From: Luteimicrobium sp042670205
Lineage (GTDB): Bacteria > Actinomycetota > Actinomycetes > Actinomycetales > Cellulomonadaceae
Reading direction: 5' to 3'
Length of the DNA stretch: 64,000 bases
Assembly: GCF_042670205.1 (NCBI RefSeq)
Contig: NZ_JBHUWD010000024.1
Coordinates: 6,062-70,061 of the forward strand
The notes below the pieces were generated by a model. It did not search any database, was not told where the DNA came from, and saw nothing but the letters and a program-made list of their open reading frames with translations. Below, in pieces: positions 40,717 through 47,793 of the stretch. Both the position numbers and the translations under genes were made by a program. Position 1 is the stretch's first letter. Each line of letters opens with the position of its first letter.

Positions 40717-41553
40717 TCACGGCACCCGCTCGACGGCGCCCGCGAAGTCGCGCAGGATCGCCGCCGTCCGGGCGGGTTTCTCCACGATCGGCGTGTGCCC
40801 GACGCCGGCCAGCATGGTCACCGTCGCGCCCGGCACCACCTCGTAGTCCGTCGCCGACGACGGCGCCCACCGCCGGTCGAGCTCGCCGAAGACCACGAGG
40901 AGGGGCTTGCCGAGGCCCGCGAGCCGCGTCGGAAGTGGCACGGCCGCGAGGTAGGCGGTCGCGGCCGCCGCGACCGGCCCCATGCTCGCGGGCTCCATGA
41001 GGCGGACGTCGTCGAAGAGCGCGTGGGGAGCCGGGAAGTCGTCGGTCGCGAACGCGGTCCTCGCGGCGGCCCGCAGCTCCTCGTCGGTGGGCGGCCACTG
41101 CTGCGGTCGCAGGTCGCCGCCGGGCGGCTCGAGGTAGGCGTCGAGGCTCGGACCGGTGTCGACGAGCGCGACCGCCGCCACCAGGTCGGGGCGCTGCTCC
41201 GCGAGCGCGGTCGCGACGATCCCGCCGCTCGAGTGCCCGACCACGGTCACCGGCCCCGTCCCGAGCCGTTCGACGACGGCGGCGACCCGCGCGGCCTGGT
41301 CGGGGACCGCGTAGGAGACGTCCGCCGGCTTCGCTGACCTGCCGTGCCCGAGCAGGTCGACGCGCACCACGCGGTGGGCCTCCGCCAGAGCCGGGGCGAC
41401 AAGGTCCCACGACCGCCCCGACGAGACCGTGCCGTGGATCAGCAGCAGCGCGGGCGCACCGCGGGGACCCTCGTCGGTGACGTGGAGGTCGCCGTCGGGC
41501 AGGGCGAGGACCCGTTCGGTGCGGGTCGCGGGGCCGGTGTCGGTGGAGGTCAT
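40717..41553 (-). CDS. Alpha/beta-fold hydrolase
   Basis: 278-aa hydrolase with the HGTVSSGRSWD oxyanion loop, the nucleophile elbow GHSSG (S108), the acid in FGELDRRW (D226) and the histidine in GVGHTPIVE (H253). A cap region lies at about residues 130-205. The family covers esterases, haloperoxidase-like and C-C hydrolases; substrate unknown. It is divergent from the AraC-family regulator gene 75 bases away, which may control it. Confidence 0.88.
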   Translation of the reverse strand: MTSTDTGPATRTERVLALPDGDLHVTDEGPRGAPALLLIHGTVSSGRSWDLVAPALAEAHRVVRVDLLGHGRSAKPADVSYAVPDQAARVAAVVERLGTGPVTVVGHSSGGIVATALAEQRPDLVAAVALVDTGPSLDAYLEPPGGDLRPQQWPPTDEELRAAARTAFATDDFPAPHALFDDVRLMEPASMGPVAAAATAYLAAVPLPTRLAGLGKPLLVVFGELDRRWAPSSATDYEVVPGATVTMLAGVGHTPIVEKPARTAAILRDFAGAVERVP

Positions 41554-41628
41554 GACCCCACCGTCGGGCCGGCCCCACCCGGCTGTCTTGGACGAATGTT
41601 CCGCGCGGCCCGGTCGTACGATCGGACC

Positions 41629-42471
41629 ATGCCCGCCGCTCGCGCCCGGGCGGACGTGAGCACCTGGGACGTGGCGTCGCCGCGCCGTCCGGGTCGGACG
41701 CCCGGGGTCACGATGGCCGGGTTCCGCGTGCGGACCGCAGCGGACCCGGTCCGGATCGTGCCGCACCCGTCGATCATGCTGCTCGTCGAGGTCGGCGGGC
41801 GTTCCGTCGTCGACGACGGCGCCGGGCCGCGCCGGTGGGGCAGCCTCGCGGCCGGGTTGGGCTTCGGGTCCGGCGGCGCCGTCGCGGTGCGGCCCGACGA
41901 CGTCGAGTGCGTCGAGGTCCGGCTCTCCCCCGCCGTCGCACGCCGCGTCCTGGGCGTGGCGCCCGCCGAGCTGGAGAACGCCGTCGTCGGGCTGGACGAC
42001 CTGTGGGGGCGCGAGGCCGCGCTGCTCGGGGAGCGCCTGAGCGAGCTCTCGACCTGGGAGGAGCGGTTCGCGGCGACCGACGCGTGGCTCGCCTGGCGGT
42101 CGGCCGAGGGCCCCGAGCCCGACCCCGAGGTCGCGTGGGCGTGGCGCCGGATCGTCGCGAGCCGCGGTACGGCTCGGGTCGAGGACCTCGCCGCCGAGGT
42201 CGGGTGGAGCCGGACGCGGCTGTGGAGGCGGTTCGGGGCCCAGCTCGGCGCGGCGCCGAAGCGCGCGGCGACGCTCGTGCGGTTCGACCACGCCGCGCAC
42301 GGCATCCTCGCCGGCCTCGACCCCGGCCGAGCCGCGGCGGACGGCGGGTACGCCGACCAGTCGCACCTGCACCGGGAGGTCGTGGGGTTCGCCGGCGTGA
42401 CGCCCGCGCGGCTCGCCGCCGAGCCCTTCCTCGCCGTCGACGACGTCGCCTGGCCCACCCGCCGACGGTGA
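41629..42471 (+). CDS. AraC-family transcriptional regulator
   Basis: 280-aa regulator. The N-terminal half is a cupin-like sensing domain (HPSIMLLVEVGG, GLGFGSGGAVAVRPDDVECVEVRL in part). The C-terminal two helix-turn-helix motifs span about 165-265, with ARVEDLAAEVGWSRTRLWRRF and GYADQSHLHREVVGFAGVTP. Its stop codon TGA (42469-42471) lies inside the first unit of the 21-bp repeat array. It is divergent from the hydrolase gene, the likely target. Confidence 0.88.
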   Translation: MPAARARADVSTWDVASPRRPGRTPGVTMAGFRVRTAADPVRIVPHPSIMLLVEVGGRSVVDDGAGPRRWGSLAAGLGFGSGGAVAVRPDDVECVEVRLSPAVARRVLGVAPAELENAVVGLDDLWGREAALLGERLSELSTWEERFAATDAWLAWRSAEGPEPDPEVAWAWRRIVASRGTARVEDLAAEVGWSRTRLWRRFGAQLGAAPKRAATLVRFDHAAHGILAGLDPGRAAADGGYADQSHLHREVVGFAGVTPARLAAEPFLAVDDVAWPTRRR

Positions 42472-42827
42472 CACCCCCTTCGCCGAGGGTGACACAAGGA
42501 ACGCCGAGGGTGACCCTTCGTTCGCCGACGGCGACACAAGGAACGCCGAGGGTGACCCTTCGTTCGCCGACGGCGACGCTCGGAGCGTCGACGGCGACAC
42601 GAGACGCGCCGACGGTGACACACGATGCCGGGGCACCGCTCGAGAATCCAGGTCAGTACGTCACCGTCGGCGAACGAAACGTCACCGTCGGCGAACAGGG
42701 TGTCACCGTCGGCGAACAGGGTGTCACCGTCGGCGAACGGGACGTCACCGTCGGCGAACGGGACGTCACCGTCGGCGAACGGGGTCTCACCCTCGGCAAA
42801 CGGGGTGTCACCGTCGGCGGTCAGGTG
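42461..42827. repeat. Mirrored array: 8 inverted plus 8 direct 21-bp units
   Basis: Eight units of the form GCCGACGGTGAC plus 9 variable bases begin at 42461 and repeat every 21 bases to 42608. After a 31-base centre (42629-42659), eight units of the reverse orientation, GTCACCGTCGGCGAAC plus 5 variable bases, begin at 42660 and repeat every 21 bases to 42807. The spacing is exact throughout. The first unit contains the AraC stop and the last contains the stop of the convergent gene (42821-42823). Translated frames (repeating TVGER/Q) are not considered genes. Confidence 0.95.
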
Positions 42828-43345
42828 CCGCGGTAGCGGTCCACCCCGCCCAGGTCGGCGAACCCTTGCAGCAACGAGAGGCGCCGCACCGCAGGACCCT
42901 GCCGCGTGAGCGACAGGACCGGTCGGGCGTGCTCGACGGTCTCCACGTCGGGACCGGGTCCGTCGGTGAGCAGCAGCAGCGCGGAGCTGTCCACGTGCAG
43001 CTGGCCGAGGACGGCTTCCTCGACGTCCTCCCCGATCCCGGCCGCGATGAAGGCGTCCGACAGCGAGCGCGCACCGGGGACGTCGAAGCCGCGTCCCATC
43101 ATCGCCGCGAGAGCCCGGGCGAACCGACGTGGCCCGGACCGTGCGTCGTCGTCACGCCGCCCGACCCGGTCCTGGGCGTACTGCCAGCCGGGCGCGGGGA
43201 CGTCGACGTGCCAGACGATGCTCACGTGCTCGCGGAGCGCCACGCCGGTGGCCGACAGGTTCTTGGTCACCGTGTCGAGCGCGAGCTCGGCGCCGCGCGC
43301 GTCGAGGAAGCACCACACGGTGAGCGTCCGCTCGGAGCGAGCCAC
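42821..43345 (-). CDS. Hypothetical protein
   Basis: 174-aa soluble protein. It begins MARSERTLTVWCFLDARGAELAL, has ALREHVSIVWHVDVPAPGW in the middle and a C-terminal part with LGQLHVDSSALLLLTDGPG. The alternation of strands and helices, with ALLLLTDG near the C-terminus, resembles the DUF1269-type small proteins, but I cannot assign it with certainty. It lies just downstream of ptsH on the same strand (34 bases) and may share its transcript. Its stop codon lies in the 21-bp array. Confidence 0.7.
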   Translation of the reverse strand: MARSERTLTVWCFLDARGAELALDTVTKNLSATGVALREHVSIVWHVDVPAPGWQYAQDRVGRRDDDARSGPRRFARALAAMMGRGFDVPGARSLSDAFIAAGIGEDVEEAVLGQLHVDSSALLLLTDGPGPDVETVEHARPVLSLTRQGPAVRRLSLLQGFADLGGVDRYRGT

Positions 43346-43379
43346 GATGCTGGTCCCGGCTGCGGTCTCGGGCGGACGG

Positions 43380-43652
43380 TCAGGCGATGACGGGCTGGGA
43401 CAGGAACGCCTCGAGCGCGTCGAGGGCCGCCGTGTCGTCGTCGCCGTCGCCGGGCGTGGTGAGCACGACCTCCGTGCCGGCCCCGGCGCCGAGCGTCATG
43501 ACGGAGAGGATCGAGTCGGCCTCGAGGCCCTCGGTCTCCGACGACTTCCGGATGGTCACGGGCACGGGCTGGGCCGCGGCCGCCTGCACGAACAGCGCGG
43601 CGGGACGGGCGTGCAGGCCCTCCTCGATCGCGACGACGACGGTGCGCTCCAT
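43380..43652 (-). CDS. ptsH: Phosphocarrier protein HPr
   Basis: 90-aa HPr that carries phosphate from enzyme I to EIIA. The phosphorylated histidine is in EGLHARPAA (H14), and S47 lies in the regulatory-serine region DSILSVMTL. Length is normal. No ptsI gene accompanies it in the window. The upstream region holds a near-consensus dre site, so it likely belongs to the regulon of the GntR/UTRA protein at 38252-39058. Confidence 0.95.
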   Translation of the reverse strand: MERTVVVAIEEGLHARPAALFVQAAAAQPVPVTIRKSSETEGLEADSILSVMTLGAGAGTEVVLTTPGDGDDDTAALDALEAFLSQPVIA

Positions 43653-43714
43653 GGGTGTTCCTCCTGCGATTCGGCCCCGCTGCGGTGCGAGGCACGGACG
43701 AGTGGCCCCAGACT

Positions 43715-43730
43715 AGTGGTCTGGACCAGT
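43715..43730. promoter_or_regulatory. dre-like DasR operator upstream of ptsH
   Basis: AGTGGTCTGGACCAGT is a 16-base near-perfect palindrome that agrees with the published DasR consensus (ACTGGTCTAGACCAGT) at 14 of 16 positions. It sits about 60 bases upstream of the ptsH start, a usual operator position. Confidence 0.75.
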
Positions 43731-43795
43731 TGGCGCCAGGAGCGCGAAGCCGCCCATCGCCGCCGCCGCCCTCGGCCGCGCCCCTTGCCGGCCAC

Positions 43796-43862
43796 CGAGA
43801 TACCGAGATCCGGCTGAGATACCGAGGCTGCATCGGTATCTCAGCCGAATCTCGGTATCTCG
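43796..43862 (-). terminator. 30-bp hairpin between MFS and ptsH genes
   Basis: Arms at 43796-43825 and 43833-43862 pair at 29 of 30 positions around a 7-base loop (GGCTGCA). Each arm contains two copies of GAGATACCGA. It follows the MFS stop on the minus strand by about 20 bases and can terminate that transcript before the ptsH promoter. Confidence 0.85.
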
Positions 43863-43881
43863 CGGGACGAGGGCTGAGGGC

Positions 43882-45255
43882 TCAGGCCTCGGGGTGCCGC
43901 GCGTCGTACGCCAGGAACCGCGGGCTCCACCGCACCAGCAGCCCGACCGCGATCGCGCACGCGATCGACCCCACGACGACGGCCCACGCCTCCCCGAGCC
44001 AGCTCGCGTTCGCGCCTACGACGACGTCCCCGAGCCGCGGCCCGCCCGCGACCACGACGATGAACACGCCCTGGAGGCGGCCGCGCATGTCGTCGGGGGT
44101 CGCCGTCTGGAGGATGGTCTGGCGGAAGATCGCGCTCACGCCGTCCGACGCACCGGCGAGCGCCAGCGCGACCCCGGCCAGGACGAGCGCCCAGACGAGC
44201 ACGTGGTCGGGGCGGTCGCGGCCCGTGACCACGAGCACCACGCCGAAGAGGAGCGTCGAGGCGGAGAACGCCCACACCGCCAGCACGACGGCGCGGCCCT
44301 GCTTGTGCACGTGCGCGAACCCGCCCGACAGCAGGCTCGCGAGCACCGAGCCGATCGCGAACGCGGCGTTGAGCCAGCCGGTCGTCGTCGAGCCGCCGCC
44401 CAGGTACCAGACACCCACCGCGGGCCAGACGACGCGCGGCATCGCGAGGATCATCGCGGCGAGGTCGAGGAGGAACGTCATGCGGACGTTGGGCCGGGTG
44501 CCGAGGTAGCGCAGCCCCTCGAGCACCGACCCGAGGCCGACCATCGTCCGCCGGGGCGGCACGACGACCGGGGCGTCGGCCTCGCTCGCGGCGCCGCCGG
44601 CGCCGTCGTGCAGCTCGCGCTCGACCTCGGGCCGCGGGGCGTCCGCGGTGCTCTCGAGCGGCGGGAGCGCAGGCAGGCGCCACAGCGCCCAGAGCGCGAA
44701 CGTGAACAGCACGAAGTCGATGAGGTACGCGCTCGCGAACCCGCTCGCGGCGACGAGGAACGCCCCGGCGAGCGGACCCACCGTGAGCGCGATCGACATC
44801 GACAACGTCTGCAGGGCGTTCGCCGGCGCCAGCAGCCGGGCGGGCACGAGGCGCGGGATGATCGCCGTGCGCGCGGGATTGTTGATCGCGAACGCGGCGG
44901 ACTGGATCGCGATGAGGACGTACAGCACCCAGACGTTGTCGAGGTGGAGCGCGGCCTGCAGCAGGATGAGCGCGGTGATGACCCACAGGGCCGCGGACGC
45001 GAGCAGCGCGACCTTGCGCCGGTCGAACGCGTCGACGAGCGCCCCGCCGTACAGGCCGAGGAGCACGAGCGGGACGAGGGCGAACATGCCCAGCACGCCG
45101 ACCGCGAACGTCGAGCCCGTGATCGCGTAGACCTGGAGGCCGACGGCGACGACGGTGAGCTGGCTCCCGAGGTTCGAGACCCCGAGACCGAGCCAGAGCC
45201 GCCGGTACGCCGGGCTGACGCGCAGGGGCGTCAGGTCGGCGAGGAGGCGGGGCAC
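43882..45255 (-). CDS. MFS exporter, EntS-like (MFS_3)
   Basis: 457-aa transporter with about 12 membrane helices. LTPLRVSPAYRRLWLGLGVSNLGSQ at its start, then LYGGALVDAFDRRKVALL, IQSAAFAINNPARTAIIPRLVP and FRQTILQTATPDDMRGRLQGV, are typical of the enterobactin-exporter-like MFS_3 group. A charged central loop lies at about 195-240. The substrate is unknown. Transcribed alone, with a long hairpin directly behind it. Confidence 0.88.
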   Translation of the reverse strand: MPRLLADLTPLRVSPAYRRLWLGLGVSNLGSQLTVVAVGLQVYAITGSTFAVGVLGMFALVPLVLLGLYGGALVDAFDRRKVALLASAALWVITALILLQAALHLDNVWVLYVLIAIQSAAFAINNPARTAIIPRLVPARLLAPANALQTLSMSIALTVGPLAGAFLVAASGFASAYLIDFVLFTFALWALWRLPALPPLESTADAPRPEVERELHDGAGGAASEADAPVVVPPRRTMVGLGSVLEGLRYLGTRPNVRMTFLLDLAAMILAMPRVVWPAVGVWYLGGGSTTTGWLNAAFAIGSVLASLLSGGFAHVHKQGRAVVLAVWAFSASTLLFGVVLVVTGRDRPDHVLVWALVLAGVALALAGASDGVSAIFRQTILQTATPDDMRGRLQGVFIVVVAGGPRLGDVVVGANASWLGEAWAVVVGSIACAIAVGLLVRWSPRFLAYDARHPEA

Positions 45256-45345
45256 TCGTCGGAGTCTACGGCGCGCGGCTCACCCGCCTCGAAACGTTCC
45301 GAGATGTGACCGCCGGCCAAGCCCCGTTGCTCACCTTCGGGGGCG

Positions 45346-46461
45346 TCAGCCGACCACGCCGCCGAACGCGAGCCCCAGCACGTACGTCACGGCGGCGGCG
45401 CCGAACCCGATGGCGAGCTGCCGGAGCCCACGGGTCACGGGCGACGTCCCGGACAGCAGCCCGACGACGGCCCCGGTCCCGAGCAGCGCGATCCCGACGA
45501 GCGCCGCGGCGACCACGACGGCCGCGAGCCCGGTGAGCCCGAAGAGGTACGGCAGGACGGGGATGATCGCGCCGGACGCGAAGAAGCAGAAGCTCGACCA
45601 CGCGGCACCCCACGCGGTGCCGTGCGTCTCGAACTCGTCCTCGGCCTCGACGACCTCGACGTTCGACGGCGCCAGCACGGTCGCAGCGGTGAGCGTCCGC
45701 AGGACGTCGTCGGCATGGGTCTGCGCTTCCGCGGCCGTCATGCCGCGCGCCCGGTAGACGAGCGCGAGCTCGTTGGCGTCGACGTCGAGGTGGGGCAGCG
45801 CGTGCGTGGCCTCGGGGCTGGGGTTGGACGCCTCGAGGAGCTCGCGCTGCGAGCGCACGGACACGAACTCGCCGGCCCCCATGGACAGCGCCCCGGCGAG
45901 CAGCCCCGACAGGCCCGTGAGCAGGACGACGTTCGCCGCGACCCCGCTCGCCCCGACGCCGAGCACGAGCGCGAGGTTGGACACGAGCCCGTCGTTGGCC
46001 CCGAACACCGCGGCGCGGAACGACCCGGACAGCCGCATCCGGCCCCGGGCCGCGAGCGCCTTCACGACCTCGGCGTGGATCTGCTCGTCGGCGGCCATGC
46101 GCGGGGTCGCGTCGGCGTCCTCGGCGTACTCTGACCGGGTCTCGGCGCGCTGTGCGAGCGCGAGCACGAACACCCCGCCGAGCCGCCGCGCGAGCACGCC
46201 GAGGAACCGGGTGCGCCAGTCCCCGCGGACGGGTGCGCCGACCTGGTCGCCGAGCAGGTCGAGCCAGTGCTGCTCGTGCCGCCCCTCGGCGTCGGCGAGG
46301 GCGAGGAGGATGGCTCGCTCCTCGCCGAGGCGACGGCTCGCGAGGTCGCGGTAGACGGCGGCCTCCGCGCGCTCGTCGGCGAGGTAGCGGCGCCAGCGAC
46401 GGAGGGTGCGCGCGTCGGGCGGGGCGGTCGGCCCGTGGCCCGACGTGGTGGCGGAAGTCAT
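45346..46461 (-). CDS. Ferritin-like/VIT1-CCC1 fusion metal transporter
   Basis: 371-aa protein. Residues about 20-150 form a ferritin-like (rubrerythrin) helical domain with Glu/His metal ligands (EERAILLALADAEGRHEQHW, and DEQIHAEVVKAL). The rest is a VIT1/CCC1 transporter with GANDGLVSNLALVLGVGASG, MGAGEFVSVRSQRELLEA and three C-terminal helices. The layout matches MbfA-type bacterial iron (or manganese) exporters, in which the ferritin-like part collects the metal in the cytoplasm. Regulation is not visible in the sequence. Confidence 0.9.
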   Translation of the reverse strand: MTSATTSGHGPTAPPDARTLRRWRRYLADERAEAAVYRDLASRRLGEERAILLALADAEGRHEQHWLDLLGDQVGAPVRGDWRTRFLGVLARRLGGVFVLALAQRAETRSEYAEDADATPRMAADEQIHAEVVKALAARGRMRLSGSFRAAVFGANDGLVSNLALVLGVGASGVAANVVLLTGLSGLLAGALSMGAGEFVSVRSQRELLEASNPSPEATHALPHLDVDANELALVYRARGMTAAEAQTHADDVLRTLTAATVLAPSNVEVVEAEDEFETHGTAWGAAWSSFCFFASGAIIPVLPYLFGLTGLAAVVVAAALVGIALLGTGAVVGLLSGTSPVTRGLRQLAIGFGAAAVTYVLGLAFGGVVG

Positions 46462-46556
46462 CCCTCCAGTCTGACGAACGCTACGCCGCGCGGCTTTCGG
46501 GCCTGCGAAGACACGAGTGGGGGAATGGCGGCCGCGCGGTCACGGTTGCCCCAGGC

Positions 46557-47258
46557 ATGACCGAAACTCTCCCCGCGTCGCAGGCGGCGCCCGTGAAGAT
46601 CGACGTCTGGTCGGACGTCGCGTGCCCCTGGTGCTACGTCGGCAAGCGCCGGCTCGAGACCGCGCTGGCCCAGCCGGGCGCCCCGGCGGTGGAGATCGAG
46701 TACCACTCGTTCGAGCTGTCGCCCGACACGCCCGTCGACTTCGAGGGCTCGGAGATCGACTTCCTCGCGCACCACAAGGGCATGGCGCCGGCGCAGGTCG
46801 AGCAGATGCTCGGCCAGATGACGCAGCTCGCCGCCGCCGAGGGCCTCGAGTACCACTTCGACACGCTGCAGCACACCAAGACGCTGCTCGCCCACGAGCT
46901 GCTGCACCACGCCAAGGCGCACGGCGTCCAGTACGACATGAAGGAGCGCCTGCTCCACGCGTACTTCACGGAGTCGAAGCACGTGGGGCACGTCGATGAC
47001 CTGGTCGAGCTCGCGGCCGAGGTCGGCCTCGACCCCGACGAGACCCGCGCCGCCCTCACGGACCACCGCTACGCCGACGACGTCGCCGCGGACATCGCCC
47101 AGGCCCACGCCCTGGGGATCAACGGCGTGCCGTTCTTCGTCCTCGACGGCAAGTACGGGGTGTCGGGCGCGCAGTCTCCCGAGACGTTCTCGGCCGTCCT
47201 GGAGCGCGTCGTCGCGGAGCGCGACGCCGAGCCCGAGCCGGAGTCGGCACATGCCTGA
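46557..47258 (+). CDS. DsbA-family oxidoreductase, FrnE-like
   Basis: 233-aa thioredoxin-fold protein with the active site CPWC (C23, C26) in WSDVACPWCYVGKRRLE and the cis-Pro region GINGVPFFVLDGKYGVSGAQ. No signal peptide, so it acts in the cytoplasm, as FrnE/polyketide-isomerase-like members do. Two-cysteine oxidoreductase or isomerase activity is expected. ATG at 46557 is chosen because it just precedes the domain. The end overlaps a small downstream ORF. Confidence 0.9.
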   Translation: MTETLPASQAAPVKIDVWSDVACPWCYVGKRRLETALAQPGAPAVEIEYHSFELSPDTPVDFEGSEIDFLAHHKGMAPAQVEQMLGQMTQLAAAEGLEYHFDTLQHTKTLLAHELLHHAKAHGVQYDMKERLLHAYFTESKHVGHVDDLVELAAEVGLDPDETRAALTDHRYADDVAADIAQAHALGINGVPFFVLDGKYGVSGAQSPETFSAVLERVVAERDAEPEPESAHA

Positions 47259-47484
47259 GCAGCCCGTCTCCCCCGGCGCTCCCGCGCCCGACGACGTCCC
47301 CTCCCCGGGCGCGGCCGTCGCCACCGCGGCGTTCCCGGGTCGGGTCCAGGTGGCGGGCCCGGCCGCGGGCGACACCCCGTTCCTCGTCGTGGCGGGCGTC
47401 GACGGAACGGACGGAGCCGACGCCGGCGTCTGCATCGACGGCGTCTGCGCGCTCCCACCCCTGCCGGCCCCCACGAAGGAGTAA
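47251..47484 (+). CDS. Small Pro/Ala-rich protein
   Basis: 77-aa ORF overlapping the FrnE gene by 8 bases. It is Pro/Gly/Ala-rich with a two-cysteine motif VCIDGVCALPP near the C-terminus and ends with a TAA stop, unusual in this genome. Overlap and strand suggest co-expression with FrnE, and the cysteine pair could be a substrate for it. No family recognised; it could also be spurious. Confidence 0.5.
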   Translation: MPEQPVSPGAPAPDDVPSPGAAVATAAFPGRVQVAGPAAGDTPFLVVAGVDGTDGADAGVCIDGVCALPPLPAPTKE

Positions 47485-47495
47485 GGCCGCCCGCA

Positions 47496-47568
47496 TACCT
47501 CGCGAAGTAGACCGGCTGCCCGCATACCTCGCGAAGTAGACCGGCCGCCCGCATACCTCGCGAGGATC
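47496..47568. repeat. 29-bp tandem repeat, about 2.5 copies
   Basis: Copies starting TACCTCGCGAAGTAGACC begin at 47496 and 47525, and a partial copy at 47554 (29-base period). The unit is the same as in the array at 63371-63536. Each contains the near-palindrome TACCTCGCGAAGTA. Confidence 0.9.
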
Positions 47569-47570
47569 AG

Positions 47571-47608
47571 AGGCCGCGCACGGATCTGCACCGATCCGTG
47601 CGCGGCCT
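47571..47608 (+). terminator. Terminator hairpin, 16-bp stem
   Basis: AGGCCGCGCACGGATC (47571-47586) pairs perfectly with 47593-47608 around a 6-base loop, followed by TTGG. It ends the FrnE transcript. Confidence 0.85.
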
Positions 47609-47677
47609 TGGTCGTCGCCTCCGCCCGGGCCGCCGTCCCCTTGCGTTCCCGCCCGGAGCCTTGCAAACTCGCAGCAG

Positions 47678-47706
47678 CCATTGTGTTTAGGGGTTGAACA
47701 CAATGG
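47678..47706 (+). promoter_or_regulatory. Palindromic operator candidate upstream of the GH3 gene
   Basis: Perfect 10-bp inverted repeat CCATTGTGTT (47678-47687) and AACACAATGG (47697-47706) with a 9-base spacer, about 90 bases before the GH3 start. The symmetry suits a dimeric regulator. TGGAACA follows at 47704. Confidence 0.55.
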
Positions 47707-47793
47707 AACACGGCGCGGGCACCAGGTCCGCGGACGCACCGTCTCTGCCGGTGCCGGGCACCGACGCCCGGCACCCCTCACGAAGGAGTGACC

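Noticed and set aside
42461..42836. Coding repeats (heptapeptide TVGERDV-type protein)
   Set aside because: The 21-base unit keeps a frame open on both strands, but the mirror symmetry, overlap with two gene ends and lack of a start signal argue for a DNA or RNA element.
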